DNA from: Oscillatoriales cyanobacterium CG2_30_44_21
GTDB taxonomy: Bacteria > Cyanobacteriota > Cyanobacteriia > Pseudanabaenales > Pseudanabaenaceae
Reading direction: 5' to 3'
DNA length: 36,557 bases
Assembly (NCBI GenBank): GCA_001873375.1
Contig: MNZA01000170.1
Coordinates: forward strand, 1 to 36,557
Shown piece after piece: positions 1 to 9,349 of this stretch. The notes beneath the pieces were generated by a model. It saw only the letters and a list, made by a program, of their open reading frames with translations, searched no databases and was not told the DNA's origin. How positions within the stretch are numbered: the stretch's first letter is position 1; each line of letters starts with the position of its first letter. Position numbers and translations under genes: made by a program.

Positions 1-65
1 TTGCGCCGCCACTCCCTTCTGGAGTTTTTAAATAAAAAATGGCTACGCCATTCTTTATCTGGTAT
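1..65. repeat. Partial GC-rich palindrome arm plus AAATAAAGAAATGGC-type hairpin
   Basis: Positions 3-13 carry GCGCCGCCACT, the right arm of the GC-rich palindrome family that recurs through the window; its left arm would lie outside. Positions 31-60 form an imperfect hairpin with core GGC-tac-GCC flanked by A-rich and T-rich arms, followed by GGTATTA. The same design recurs near 16314 and 34429. No gene is visible before position 112. Confidence 0.5.
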
Positions 66-123
66 TACAGGCAGCGAAAGCTAGATAACTGCTAGATTTG
101 TGTAAATAGTTTTGGTAATAGCA

Positions 124-723
124 ATGCGATCGCTTTCTCAAAGTCCAAAGCCAAGGCAAACTCCCGCCGCAAAGGTGTTTCACTGGGTGAGTTTTGTTAG
201 TTTATTTTTGATGATTACGAGCGGGTTGCAGATTTACAATGCGAACCCTGTATTTGGTGGACGCGGCGGAATCCATATTCCCGCAATTTTTGGTCTAGGG
301 GGCTGGCTAGCGGGTGGTAGACATTGGCACTTTGCAACCATGTGGATTTTTGCTTTAAATTTACTTTGGTATGGAGCCTATGTATTAGTGACTAAACGTT
401 GGCAACATCGCTATGTCAGTGCCAAGGATGTCAGAGCTTTGATAGTGAGTCAAAACCAGAAGCGCAAAAATTATGCGTGGCATCGGCTAGTTTACACATC
501 GTTTATCCCATTTCTCTTGTTGGCAATTTATTCAGGAATAGGAATGTATAAACCTGCTCAGTTTTACTGGATTGTCGATAGCTTTGGTGGTTGGGATGCT
601 CTGCGAATTACTCATTTTATGACTGTGCCGATTACGATCGCCCTAGCCACAATTCACTCACAGTTGGGTCGTCAGGTTGGTGGCGATCGCCTAGTTGACT
701 CTATGTTTTGGACGGATAATTAA
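124..723 (+). CDS. Cytochrome b561-type membrane subunit (thiosulfate reductase/Ni-hydrogenase cytochrome b-like)
   Basis: A protein of about 199 residues with four predicted membrane helices. Histidines that could bind heme b are placed as in the Ni-hydrogenase/thiosulfate reductase cytochrome b family: one near the start (FHWVSF), a GRHWHF pair, and later RITHF and ATIHSQ. It probably carries electrons between the quinone pool and the molybdenum enzyme encoded 2 bp downstream, with which it surely forms an operon. The frame is open from a TTG at 112, but the ATG at 124 gives a more ordinary N-terminus and is preferred. The electron donor or acceptor cannot be told from sequence. The family call is firm; the pathway is not. 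Confidence 0.8.
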   Translation: MRSLSQSPKPRQTPAAKVFHWVSFVSLFLMITSGLQIYNANPVFGGRGGIHIPAIFGLGGWLAGGRHWHFATMWIFALNLLWYGAYVLVTKRWQHRYVSAKDVRALIVSQNQKRKNYAWHRLVYTSFIPFLLLAIYSGIGMYKPAQFYWIVDSFGGWDALRITHFMTVPITIALATIHSQLGRQVGGDRLVDSMFWTDN

Positions 724-725
724 CC

Positions 726-1466
726 ATGTCACCACAAAATACTCCAGATCCAAATTTAGATCCTGATTTAGATGACACGGACTTATTACCCCGCCGCCGT
801 TTTTTGACCCTAGCTGGTGCGGGATTGCTGACGATTGGCTTTGGTAGTCTTGCTGAATCGGTCGTGGGCGGTTTGTCGGAACCGTTAAATCAACAAGTCG
901 AGTCCTTGATTTTTAAACCGCAGCAGCCTGTGCCAGAGTTTCCAATTAGTGCGATTGAGCCTGACAAACTAATTGTGAATAGCTTCCGTGGCACTCCTGC
1001 GATTGATCAGTTAGCCTATCGCCTAACCATTGATGGTGAGGTCAATCAGCCGCTTAGTCTCAGTACGCAAGATTTAAAAGATTTACCCTTTGTCGATATG
1101 GTGATTCGTCATGTCTGTGTGGAAGGGTGGGCAGCGATCGTACAATGGGGCGGGGTGCGATTGCGAGATCTAGTGGCGATCGCGAAACCATCTAATAAAG
1201 CTAAGTATGTGTATTTCTATTCAGCAGATGGCTATTACGAAAGTTGGGATATTGACTCAGCTTTGCATCCGCAAACCCTGATGGCTTATCAAAAAAATGG
1301 TCAAGATCTCACGCCTGAGTATGGAGCGCCTTTACGTCTTGCATCTCCTATCAAGCTGGGCTATAAGCTCAGTAAATGGGTGACGAGAATTGAATTAAGG
1401 AGTGAATTGGGTCAAAAGCGCGGCTATTGGGAAGATTTGAGTTACGAGTGGTACGCAGGGATCTAA
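726..1466 (+). CDS. Tat-exported molybdopterin-dependent oxidoreductase (sulfite oxidase/YedY fold)
   Basis: A 246-residue protein with a Tat-like signal: RRRFLTLAG at residues 23-31, followed by a hydrophobic stretch, so it should be exported folded. Residues from about 95 match the sulfite oxidase-type molybdopterin-binding domain. Cys131 in the RHVCVEGW motif is the expected molybdenum ligand of this family. The C-terminal segment GAPLRLASPIKLGYK is also typical. The gene starts 2 bp after the cytochrome b gene, so an exported Mo enzyme with a membrane cytochrome partner is the natural reading, comparable in layout to MsrPQ (YedYZ). It is not close enough by eye to call MsrP, and the substrate is unknown. 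The stop codon touches the left arm of a 25-bp hairpin. Confidence 0.85.
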   Translation: MSPQNTPDPNLDPDLDDTDLLPRRRFLTLAGAGLLTIGFGSLAESVVGGLSEPLNQQVESLIFKPQQPVPEFPISAIEPDKLIVNSFRGTPAIDQLAYRLTIDGEVNQPLSLSTQDLKDLPFVDMVIRHVCVEGWAAIVQWGGVRLRDLVAIAKPSNKAKYVYFYSADGYYESWDIDSALHPQTLMAYQKNGQDLTPEYGAPLRLASPIKLGYKLSKWVTRIELRSELGQKRGYWEDLSYEWYAGI

Positions 1467-1518
1467 AAGCCTTAAAAATAATGGCGGCGCTGTGCGCCGC
1501 CATTATTTTTAAGGCTTT
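1466..1518 (+). terminator. 25-bp perfect hairpin at the 3' end of the Mo-enzyme operon
   Basis: Arms 1466-1490 and 1494-1518 are exact reverse complements with loop TGT. The core is ATGGCGGCGC / GCGCCGCCAT and the outer arms are A/T-rich. The first base of the stem is the last base of the stop codon. A T-rich tract follows soon after (TAATTTTTG), so it may terminate transcription. Confidence 0.7.
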
Positions 1519-1581
1519 GTTAATTTTTGTTACAATTTTGAAATAAGTTTTTAAGAAATTAGATCGCGAGATTAAATAATA

Positions 1582-1776
1582 ATGCGCTTAATTTTTACAG
1601 CTAGTTTTAATAAATTTCAGAAGATCAATGCCACACAGGCTTGGTCGCTATTTCTGACAGGATGTAAAAATGATGATTCTTTGGGTAAAAATCCGATGAT
1701 GGGCAGGTATCTAACAGTGGCAATTTTGGGAGCAGCGATCGCTCAGATTGTCGAGGCGATTTTAACGGCTGTTTAA
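1582..1776 (+). CDS. Small hypothetical protein
   Basis: A possible 64-residue product with a polar first half and an alanine/isoleucine-rich C-terminus (LTVAILGAAIAQIVEAILTAV at the end) that could be a membrane or amphipathic helix. It lies alone between two hairpins, starts with ATG without an evident Shine-Dalgarno, and contains one HIP1 octamer. I do not recognise the family. It could be a real small protein or a chance frame; codon choice alone does not decide. Confidence 0.35.
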   Translation: MRLIFTASFNKFQKINATQAWSLFLTGCKNDDSLGKNPMMGRYLTVAILGAAIAQIVEAILTAV

Positions 1777-1781
1777 GGGAA

Positions 1782-1861
1782 GCTAATTTGCAGCGCAATG
1801 CGCTGCAAATTAGCCTCTATACACAGCGAAAGGGAGTCAAAGCTTAGCTTTGACTCCCTTT
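1782..1861. terminator. Two tandem hairpins between convergent genes
   Basis: The first hairpin has arms 1782-1796 and 1800-1814 (15 bp, loop AAT, core GCAGCGC/GCGCTGC). The second has arms 1829-1843 and 1847-1861 (15 bp, loop TTA). They fill the gap between the small ORF and the 3' end of glnB on the other strand and are placed as bidirectional 3'-end structures. Confidence 0.6.
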
Positions 1862-1877
1862 GCTGCATTTTAAAGAT

Positions 1878-2243
<366 letters not shown>

Positions 2244-2286
2244 TTAATACACTTGAATCGCTACCCCAATTTGTAGCCTATCATAC
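2244..2286 (-). promoter_or_regulatory. NtcA box and -10 element upstream of glnB
   Basis: GTAGCCTATCATAC at 2273-2286 fits the NtcA consensus GTAN8TAC exactly. On the minus strand, 23 bp downstream of it, is TATTAA (plus positions 2244-2249), a plausible -10 element. This is the arrangement of NtcA-activated class II promoters, where the box replaces the -35. NtcA control of glnB is known in other cyanobacteria; here it is inferred from the site. Confidence 0.7.
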
Positions 2287-2410
2287 TTTTAATAGCTGAC
2301 TTGGCGATTAATTTTTGGCTCACATCGTTATCTGGTATGGCGATCGCCACTTTTGTCGAAACTGCAATAGAGTGAGGTGGCGCAAAGTATCGCCTCTATA
2401 ATTCTCTCAA

Positions 2411-2448
2411 AATAACAATGGCGGCGCTTTCGCGCCGCCATTGTTATT
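2411..2448 (-). terminator. 17-bp hairpin directly after the P-ATPase stop codon
   Basis: Arms 2411-2427 and 2432-2448, loop TTTC, core GGCGGCGC/GCGCCGCC. The right arm ends on the first base of the minus-strand stop codon (2448-2450). It belongs to the palindrome family and probably forms the 3' end of the ATPase transcript. Confidence 0.6.
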
Positions 2449-5267
2449 TAGGATTTACGCTGCCAAGCCCACCAACGAAATACCAATTTCTCTAATTCGA
2501 TCCAGACAAACATGAGCGCACTGAAGCCAAAACAAACGGCTAGTTCTTCTGGTCTGAGTAAATGTGTACCAAAGAAACGGCGCAGAGGCTCGATATAAAT
2601 CAGCCCTAGTTGTAGAACCGTGGTCATAATCACCGATCCCCAGACATAGGGGTTAGTCCTTGGGTCTAGTTCAATCGTGAGTTGGGTATTGGAGCGGATC
2701 GCGATCGCATGACCCATTTGAGCAATACAAAGAGTCGTAAAGACCATTGTTGCCCAGCGTTCAGGGTCATATAAACCGCCAAAAGTATTAGCTTTGGTAT
2801 AACCTTCTGCCCAAACCATTAGAGAGATAGTGATAATTGCTAGAACTATGCCAATTCTGACCATATAAGCCCCCATACCCCTTGCAAAGATATTTTCGCG
2901 CGGGTCAAAGGGAGGTCTTTGCATCACATTCGGTTCAGCAGGTTCCACGGCGAGGGCTAGTGCAGGCAAGCCATCAGTAACCAGATTCATCCATAAGATT
3001 TGCAAGGGGGCGAGGGGAACAGCTAGGCTCAACATGGGTGCTGTGGCGATCGTGATGACTTCGCCGATATTACTGCCGAGAATGTACTTAATAAAGCGGC
3101 GGATATTTGTGTAAACAACGCGCCCTTCCTCGGTGGCGGCGACAATCGTGGCAAAGTTGTCATCTAGCAAAATCATGTCACTAGCTTCTTTGGACACGTC
3201 CGTACCAGTGATCCCCATGGCGATCCCAATGTCGGCTTGCTTGAGCGCAGGCGCATCATTAACGCCATCGCCTGTCATCGCCACAAATTGATGTTGTCTT
3301 TGCAAAGCTTGCACAATCCGCAGCTTATGCTCTGGCGATACCCTGGCATAGACGCTAACCTCACTCACTTCACGATCTAGATCCTGACTGGTCATGCGCT
3401 CTAGTTCTTTACCCGTGAGGACGCGATCGCCTGAGCGGACAATCCCTAGATCTTCAGCGATCGCCTTAGCTGTAAGTTGGTGATCCCCTGTAATCATGAT
3501 CGGGCGAATTCCCGCCGCACGACATTGTTTGACTGCCTCGCGCACTTCGGGGCGAGGTGCATCAAACATCCCCACTAAGCCAACCCAAATGAGATTGCTT
3601 TCGTCTTTTTCAGTCAGACTGCCTTCGGATGCGTCACCAAAGTTGCGATAGGCAAAACCCAGCACTCGCAGCCCACGACTAGCCAGATCATTGTTTTGTT
3701 CTAAAACATGGTGACGTTGCTCGTCACTGATGCCATGAACTTGATCGCCAATCTGAATATGGGTGCAGCATTCCAAGGTTAGCTCTGGTGAACCCTTACA
3801 AAACATCACGCTGCCGCCATGCTCACCCTTGACCAATACGCTCATGCGTTTACGTTCCGAGGAGAATGGGATTTCGGAGACGCGGGGCATCCGATGCTGC
3901 CATTCTGAGAAATCGCAACCACCTTTGCTAGCCAAAACGATGAGAGACCCTTCGGTAGGATCACCGATGATGATCCATTCGCCATCTTTTTGCTGCAAGA
4001 TGGAGTCGTTACAAAATACGCAAGCCATTAATAGTTGCTGGACTTCAGGAATACTTCCCACTTCTAGATGAGTAGTCTCTAACCCACTACTGACGACATT
4101 AAACTCGCCCGATGGCTCGTATCCCTTACCTGTAACTTGTAACGAGTGCAGACCTGTGCGAATACTCTGCACGACCATTTTGTTTTGGGTTAATGTGCCT
4201 GTTTTGTCAGAGCAGATTGTGGTCACAGAGCCAAGAGTCTCGACAGCAGGTAAACGGCGAATCAGAGCATGGCGCTTGACCATACGCTGAGTGCCAAGGG
4301 CAAGGGTGACGGTAACAACCGCAGGTAGACCTTCAGGAACAACGGCAACTGCCATACTTAGAGACGTTTTGAGCAGGTCTCCAAAGTCACCTTTGTTTAA
4401 TAAGCCGATCACTACAACTAGCACAACTAAAGCCAGCGAACCGTAAACTAGCACATTGCCCAGTTGGGACATTCTCTGCTGGAGGGGCGTGTCTTCTGTT
4501 TCAACGTTCTGGATCAGAACTGCAATTTTGCCCAGTTCAGTTGCCATGCCTGTTTTGGTAACTAAGACTTTGGCTCGTCCCTGCACCACCTCTGTGCCTT
4601 GATAAACACAATTGAGGCGATCGCCTAAGCTTGCCTCTAGGTCTAAAAGACAGTCAGCATTTTTACTAACGGCTTCTGATTCTCCTGTGAGTGCCGACTC
4701 GCGGACTTGGAGATGCTGCTCATCGAGTAATCTGCCATCGGCGGCAATTTGCACACCTGCCTCCAAAAGCATCACATCCCCAGGTACTAGCTCTTTGCCA
4801 CTAATTTCAATAATGTTGCCATCGCGCACAACGCGCACTGTGGGAGAGGACATTCTTTTGAGCGCCGCCAGCGCTTTTTCGGCGTTACTCTCTTGCATAT
4901 AGCCAAGAATGCCATTGAGGAGAACGATCGAGGTAATTGCGATCGCATCTTTAGGAAATTCGCCGTCCCTAATATCGAGGACTGCTGAGACAACGGCGAC
5001 CGCCATCAGCATGATCAACATGATGTTAGTAAATTGATCGATGAAGATCTGAATCGGCGCTCGCCCAGCCTTCTCTACTAATTCGTTAGCTCCGTACTGA
5101 GCAAGACGGACTGACACTTCTTGTTCGTTAATTCCAGATTGGGAATCACTATGGAGTAATGCGATCGCTTCGTCAGCACTGAGAGTGTGCCAGAGAGCCA
5201 GAGAATTTGGATCAGTAAGGTCTGTCTCAATTGCCATAGATATTTTTGAGTAAACGGCTACAAACAT
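2448..5267 (-). CDS. P-type IIA (SERCA-like) cation-transporting ATPase, probably Ca2+
   Basis: A 939-residue P-type ATPase of usual length. The phosphorylation motif [13 protein letters not shown] is present, with TGES in the actuator domain and [13 protein letters not shown] in the hinge. Membrane motifs match the SERCA group: PEGLPAVVT in helix M4, SNIGEV in M5 and NLVTDGLPA in M6. These supply the Glu, Asn, Glu, Asn, Thr and Asp that bind Ca2+ in SERCA, so Ca2+ export is the best guess, although Na+ or Mn2+ transport cannot be excluded. The N-terminal cation ATPase domain is present. Two starts are possible, ATG at 5267 or an in-frame ATG at 5237 ([11 protein letters not shown]). Neither has a clear Shine-Dalgarno, and the second gives the more family-like N-terminus. 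It is divergent from ftsY. Confidence 0.93.
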   Translation of the reverse strand: MFVAVYSKISMAIETDLTDPNSLALWHTLSADEAIALLHSDSQSGINEQEVSVRLAQYGANELVEKAGRAPIQIFIDQFTNIMLIMLMAVAVVSAVLDIRDGEFPKDAIAITSIVLLNGILGYMQESNAEKALAALKRMSSPTVRVVRDGNIIEISGKELVPGDVMLLEAGVQIAADGRLLDEQHLQVRESALTGESEAVSKNADCLLDLEASLGDRLNCVYQGTEVVQGRAKVLVTKTGMATELGKIAVLIQNVETEDTPLQQRMSQLGNVLVYGSLALVVLVVVIGLLNKGDFGDLLKTSLSMAVAVVPEGLPAVVTVTLALGTQRMVKRHALIRRLPAVETLGSVTTICSDKTGTLTQNKMVVQSIRTGLHSLQVTGKGYEPSGEFNVVSSGLETTHLEVGSIPEVQQLLMACVFCNDSILQQKDGEWIIIGDPTEGSLIVLASKGGCDFSEWQHRMPRVSEIPFSSERKRMSVLVKGEHGGSVMFCKGSPELTLECCTHIQIGDQVHGISDEQRHHVLEQNNDLASRGLRVLGFAYRNFGDASEGSLTEKDESNLIWVGLVGMFDAPRPEVREAVKQCRAAGIRPIMITGDHQLTAKAIAEDLGIVRSGDRVLTGKELERMTSQDLDREVSEVSVYARVSPEHKLRIVQALQRQHQFVAMTGDGVNDAPALKQADIGIAMGITGTDVSKEASDMILLDDNFATIVAATEEGRVVYTNIRRFIKYILGSNIGEVITIATAPMLSLAVPLAPLQILWMNLVTDGLPALALAVEPAEPNVMQRPPFDPRENIFARGMGAYMVRIGIVLAIITISLMVWAEGYTKANTFGGLYDPERWATMVFTTLCIAQMGHAIAIRSNTQLTIELDPRTNPYVWGSVIMTTVLQLGLIYIEPLRRFFGTHLLRPEELAVCFGFSALMFVWIELEKLVFRWWAWQRKS

Positions 5268-5436
5268 AGTACTAAAAAATAGTACTTACCCATTTAAAGA
5301 ATTGTGCCGCGCCCCAATCCTTAATAATTTCGTTAAACCGCCGCGATCTGAACTTAATGCAGGCAATGCCTAAGTCTTAAAAAAGCGCTACACTTGGACT
5401 TTGGTATAGATTGAGACCTTTTACGAGGGTATTGGT

Positions 5437-7038
5437 ATGGTGTTTAACTGGTTTCGGCGCAAGTTTGATGATGACAAAGATCCCAATAATCAATCTGTGG
5501 AGCCAGTCCCGACTGAAGTAGAAGTACCCGACCCCATACCTACGCCATCGCCCGCATCTCAAGATTTATTAAATTGGGCAAAAGCTGCTTATGCCAATGT
5601 GCAGCAACAGGCGGAAATTATCGAGCCAGAGCCTCAAGTCATTGAGGATGTGGTAGTTACGGAAGCAGAAACACCTCAACCAGAAATCATTGAATCAGAA
5701 GTTCAAATTACTGAAAGTGATGCTCCATTTCAGGTTGAAATTGTAGAAATTGCTGATCCTGAAATTGTTGTACAGAATTTAGATTTAGAAACTGTTGCCG
5801 AAACTATACCTGAAGAAATACAAACTGCGGCAATAGAAGTTAATGAAGTTGAAGTAGAGGCTATCCTAGCTCCGTTAGAAAACGCTCCTGATGCATCCGA
5901 ATCAGTGCCTTTTTGGATGCAGTCGGAAAGCGATCGCCTTGCTCGTATTGCTGCCCTTGAAGCCACCGCAATCATTGAACCAGTGCCAGAAGTCAAGCCT
6001 GCTCCACGCCGTAAAGCCACGATCAAATTTGATGATGACTTTATCTGGTCAGCCGAAGTGCTTGCGTCTCAAGGTCGCCGTCCCGAAGAAATATCTGCCG
6101 AAGAAATTACATGGCTAAACCGTCTCCGCCAAGGCTTAGACAAAACCCGCTTATCTCTGGTCAATCAGCTTAAATCTATTGTCGGTCAAGGGCCTCTCAG
6201 TGCCGAAGCTGTTGACGATATCGAAGCTTTGCTCTTACAGGCGGATGTGGGCGTGAAAGCCACTGACCAGATTATTTCTAAGCTGCAAGCCAAACTTCGC
6301 GCCGAAGTATTGCCACCTGAAGAGGCGATCGCCTACCTCAAACAAATTTTGCGAGAAATGCTCGATGTTGCTACGGCTAAAGGTGATCAACCAATCCCCA
6401 TGTTGATTCCTGAAAAGAACCAACTAAATATCTGGTTAATTACAGGCGTAAATGGAGCAGGCAAAACCACGACTATCGGTAAGCTGTCCCACTTAAGCGT
6501 TAAGTCTGGTTACAAAACCCTGATTGCTGCTGCCGATACTTTTCGGGCGGCGGCGGTCGAACAGGTCAAGAGTTGGGGATTGCGTTCTAATGTGGATGTA
6601 ATTTGTAACCCTGCTCAAAATGCCGATCCTGCGGCAGTGGTTTTTGATGCGATCAGCGCCGCTCAAGCTAGAGGTACAGAACTGCTGCTAGTCGATACAG
6701 CAGGACGCTTACAAAATAAGAAGAACTTGATGGAAGAACTTAGCAAAATTCGCCGCATCGTGGACAAAAAGTCTGCCGATGCCAAAATTGAGTCGTTGCT
6801 AGTACTTGACTCCACCCTTGGGCAGAATGGACTCAAACAAGCTGAGGTCTTTGCCCAATCCGCAGGGATCACAGGTGTGATTTTGACAAAGCTTGATGGC
6901 ACTGCCAAAGGTGGTGTGGCGATCGCAGTAGTGCAACAACTGGGCTTACCGATTCGCTTTATCGGTGCTGGTGAAGGGATCGAAGATTTGCGTCCATTCT
7001 CGAGTTATGAGTTTGTGGAAGCGCTTCTAAGCAATTAA
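5437..7038 (+). CDS. ftsY: Signal recognition particle receptor FtsY
   Basis: A 533-residue protein. Residues 1 to about 205 are an acidic, proline/glutamate-rich extension (the A domain, longer and more repetitive than in many bacteria). The NG GTPase domain follows: P-loop GVNGAGKTTTIGKL, DTFRAAA, DTAGR, TKLDGTAKGG and a C-terminal GEGIEDLRPF. It is the membrane-side receptor that docks SRP-ribosome complexes for co-translational insertion of membrane proteins. The start at ATG 5437 has a GAGG-like ribosome site just upstream. Its 3' end converges on a response-regulator gene with a shared hairpin between them. Confidence 0.96.
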   Translation: MVFNWFRRKFDDDKDPNNQSVEPVPTEVEVPDPIPTPSPASQDLLNWAKAAYANVQQQAEIIEPEPQVIEDVVVTEAETPQPEIIESEVQITESDAPFQVEIVEIADPEIVVQNLDLETVAETIPEEIQTAAIEVNEVEVEAILAPLENAPDASESVPFWMQSESDRLARIAALEATAIIEPVPEVKPAPRRKATIKFDDDFIWSAEVLASQGRRPEEISAEEITWLNRLRQGLDKTRLSLVNQLKSIVGQGPLSAEAVDDIEALLLQADVGVKATDQIISKLQAKLRAEVLPPEEAIAYLKQILREMLDVATAKGDQPIPMLIPEKNQLNIWLITGVNGAGKTTTIGKLSHLSVKSGYKTLIAAADTFRAAAVEQVKSWGLRSNVDVICNPAQNADPAAVVFDAISAAQARGTELLLVDTAGRLQNKKNLMEELSKIRRIVDKKSADAKIESLLVLDSTLGQNGLKQAEVFAQSAGITGVILTKLDGTAKGGVAIAVVQQLGLPIRFIGAGEGIEDLRPFSSYEFVEALLSN

Positions 7039-7041
7039 TTA

Positions 7042-7070
7042 AGAATGGCGGCGCTTTGCGCCGCCATTCT
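7042..7070. terminator. 13-bp hairpin between convergent ftsY and response regulator
   Basis: Arms 7042-7054 and 7058-7070, loop TTT, core GGCGGCGC/GCGCCGCC. It starts 4 bp after the ftsY stop and its right end overlaps the stop codon of the convergent gene, so a single palindrome serves both 3' ends. Confidence 0.6.
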
Positions 7071-7962
7071 AGGCAACGCAAACAATACAGGTCAAGGCGA
7101 TCGCCACTTCATCAGCGCATTGTTGAATCGCGGCTACATCTTTTAAGCTAACCGCATTAGCTCTTTGCCAGCGCATTGACAAAACCCCTAGTACCTTTTC
7201 CCTAAACACAATTGCGATCGCTAAACTCGTCCGCAAAGATTGATCTTGACCCACATCAAAATTAATTTGCGATTTTGCCAAGGCGATCGCTTGGAGAGAC
7301 TGCGGATCATCAGACAAATTCCCAACTCCATTGCCACATATAGCTTGGATATCTGTAAAAAGATTATTTTCCACAAGCTGAAACACCACCGCGTCCGCCT
7401 CAAAATTTTGCCAAAAAGCATTAGCAAGCGGCAATACGCTATCAGCTAGCTGGTTGGATCTCTGGGCGATCTCTACAATTACAGCGAGGAGATGGTTTTG
7501 AGCTTGCGATCGGCGTAATTCTTCCGATCTTTGCTTGAGCAAGTCGTAGCTTTGAGTTGCTTCCGAGATGATTGACTTTAACTGCTCTGGCTCCCAAGGC
7601 TTAGTGATGTACTTGTGGACTTGCCCTGAATTAATCGCCTCAATCAAATCGGCAATATCCGTGTATCCCGTTAGCACAATTCGCATCGTATCGGGGAAAT
7701 CGGAAACAGTGCGACTTAAGAATTCCGTACCCTTCATTTCGGGCATTCGCTGATCGGAAATAATCGCTGCCATCTCACCTTCGTTCGCGAGGATTTCTAA
7801 TGCTTTAAAGCCACTATCGGCGCGGAATATCGTAAAGTCGCGGCGAAAAGTGCGATATAGCAAATCCAGATTGTCCTGTTCATCATCAACCACCAAAAGC
7901 TTTGGTTTCTTAACTGGACTAGCTTTACTTGGCTCAGCCGCGGAAAATAAAGAGAAAGTCAT
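7069..7962 (-). CDS. Response regulator with C-terminal GAF-like domain
   Basis: A 297-residue protein. Residues 20-140 are a receiver domain: acidic pair D26-D27, phospho-acceptor D70 in the SDQRMPEMKG motif, VLTGYTD, and the conserved lysine in YITKPWEPEQ. This DQRMP subtype is common in regulators linked to hybrid kinases and HD-GYP proteins. A short helical linker (about 140-165) leads into a GAF-like region (VIVEIAQRS... to the end) that may bind a small molecule or chromophore; no conserved bilin-binding Cys motif is evident. No DNA-binding or enzymatic output domain is present. No histidine kinase gene is adjacent, so its partner is unknown. Confidence 0.85.
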   Translation of the reverse strand: MTFSLFSAAEPSKASPVKKPKLLVVDDEQDNLDLLYRTFRRDFTIFRADSGFKALEILANEGEMAAIISDQRMPEMKGTEFLSRTVSDFPDTMRIVLTGYTDIADLIEAINSGQVHKYITKPWEPEQLKSIISEATQSYDLLKQRSEELRRSQAQNHLLAVIVEIAQRSNQLADSVLPLANAFWQNFEADAVVFQLVENNLFTDIQAICGNGVGNLSDDPQSLQAIALAKSQINFDVGQDQSLRTSLAIAIVFREKVLGVLSMRWQRANAVSLKDVAAIQQCADEVAIALTCIVCVA

Positions 7963-8015
7963 AGAAAAACTTTGATTGAGTACAAATCAGAATTGCGCAA
8001 TGCGCCGCCACTTGC

Positions 8016-8052
8016 CAATAAATAAGGGGCGTACAACGCCCCTTATTTATTG
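8016..8052 (-). terminator. 17-bp hairpin downstream of the aldolase gene
   Basis: Arms 8016-8032 and 8036-8052, loop ACA, core AGGGGCGT/ACGCCCCT with A/T-rich outer arms. It lies 19 bp beyond the minus-strand aldolase stop and before the response-regulator start, so it probably ends the aldolase transcript. A lone half-palindrome, GCGCCGCCAC, lies just beside it at 8003-8012. Confidence 0.6.
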
Positions 8053-8070
8053 CTTAGAAATTAGTATTGA

Positions 8071-9150
8071 TTATGCTTTGACAGCTTCGCGGCTAACTTG
8101 CTTCAGTTCGCCCTTAGCATACTTACCAACAAAGTCATAAATGCTAACTTGCTTGATCTTGCTTGCTTGACCAGCCGACTCAAACTGCACATAGCGATCG
8201 GCACATACCTTTTGCATATACTTGATCGAAGGCTTCAAGAAGTGGCGAGGGTCAAACTCCTTAGGAGCCTTAAACAATGCTTCACGAACAGCCGCCGTAA
8301 TTGCCAAGCGGCAGTCAGTGTCGATGTTAACCTTACGCACACCACACTTAATACCCTTTTGAATTTCTTCAACAGGTACACCGTAGGTTTCAGGAATAGC
8401 GCCGCCGTACTCATTAATCAAAGCCAGCAAATCTTCAGGAACTGAAGAAGAACCATGCATGACCAAGTGGGTGTTGGGCAAGCGATTGTGAATTTCTTCG
8501 ATGCGGCTGATGGCAAGGATTTCGCCAGTAGGCTTGCGAGTAAACTTGTAAGCACCGTGGCTAGTACCGATCGCAACTGCCAGAGCATCAACTTGAGTGC
8601 GCTCAACAAAGTCAGCAGCTTCGTTAGGATCGGTGAGAAGCTGCGAATGATCCAACGCGCCATCAAAACCATGTCCATCTTCAGCTTCACCCTTACCAGT
8701 TTCAAGGGAACCCAAACAACCTAGTTCACCTTCGACACTTGCACCAAAGGCATGGGCAACTTCAACAACTTTAGAAGTAACTTCCACGTTGTAATCGTAG
8801 CTAGCAGGAGTCTTGGCATCGGCTTCCAATGAGCCATCCATCATCACACTGGTAAAGCCATTTTGAATTGCCGAGAAGCAAGTTGCAGGTGCGTTACCGT
8901 GATCTTGGTGCATCACGATGGGCAGATGAGGATAGGTTTCGGCAGCAGCCAAAATCAAGTGACGTAAGAAATTTTCGCCCGCATAGTTGCGTGCGCCACG
9001 AGATGCTTGCAAGATTACAGGGCTGTTGGTTTCATTTGCAGCCTGCATAATCGACTGGATCTGCTCCATGTTGTTGACATTAAATGCAGGAATGCCGTAT
9101 CCGTTTTCTGCCGCATGATCGAGCAGCAGACGCATTGGTACTAAAGCCAT
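8071..9150 (-). CDS. fbaA: Class II fructose-bisphosphate aldolase
   Basis: A 359-residue, zinc-dependent aldolase of the CbbA/FbaA type used in the Calvin cycle and glycolysis: it joins glyceraldehyde-3-phosphate and DHAP, and also makes sedoheptulose bisphosphate in photosynthetic organisms. Seen motifs are the N-terminal [11 protein letters not shown], the zinc/active-site MHQDHG, the loop [30 protein letters not shown] with a metal-binding histidine, MHGSSSVPE and the NIDTDCRLA phosphate-binding segment. An AGGAG ribosome site stands upstream of ATG 9150. The cellular compartment is the cytosol. The product is the usual length and shows no defect. Confidence 0.96.
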   Translation of the reverse strand: MALVPMRLLLDHAAENGYGIPAFNVNNMEQIQSIMQAANETNSPVILQASRGARNYAGENFLRHLILAAAETYPHLPIVMHQDHGNAPATCFSAIQNGFTSVMMDGSLEADAKTPASYDYNVEVTSKVVEVAHAFGASVEGELGCLGSLETGKGEAEDGHGFDGALDHSQLLTDPNEAADFVERTQVDALAVAIGTSHGAYKFTRKPTGEILAISRIEEIHNRLPNTHLVMHGSSSVPEDLLALINEYGGAIPETYGVPVEEIQKGIKCGVRKVNIDTDCRLAITAAVREALFKAPKEFDPRHFLKPSIKYMQKVCADRYVQFESAGQASKIKQVSIYDFVGKYAKGELKQVSREAVKA

Positions 9151-9198
9151 ATATAAAATCTCTCCTAGACTAGATCGAGCTTGTTTCGACTGATGACA

Positions 9199-9226
9199 AT
9201 CTTAAATCATTTTGAAGGCTTATCAA
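9199..9226 (-). promoter_or_regulatory. Candidate sigma-70-type promoter of the aldolase gene
   Basis: On the minus strand TTGATA (9221-9226) and TAAGAT (9199-9204) are separated by 16 bp, about 48 bp upstream of the start codon. Both hexamers are close to consensus. It has not been compared with any transcript data. Confidence 0.45.
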
Positions 9227-9236
9227 ATTAAAATCC

Positions 9237-9277
9237 CAAAAGCAAATGGCGGCGCGAAGCGCCGCCATTTGCTTTTG
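9237..9277. repeat. 19-bp GC-core palindrome upstream of fbaA / downstream of apcF
   Basis: Arms 9237-9255 and 9259-9277, loop GAA, core GGCGGCGC/GCGCCGCC, outer arms CAAAAGCAAAT and complement. It lies between the apcF 3' end and the aldolase promoter. It could insulate the two same-strand genes. Confidence 0.65.
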
Positions 9278-9306
9278 AATGAATAGGCTTCGCCACGCAC
9301 ATCTGT

Positions 9307-9349
9307 ATCTAAATAAAAAAGGGTGCTAAGCACCCTTTTTTATTTAGAT
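9307..9349 (-). terminator. 20-bp hairpin terminator overlapping the apcF stop codon
   Basis: Arms 9307-9326 and 9330-9349, loop TAA, core GGGTGC/GCACCC with long A and T runs, so on the minus strand it has the shape of an intrinsic terminator. The arm includes the apcF stop codon (9344-9346) and the last Ile codon. Confidence 0.7.
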
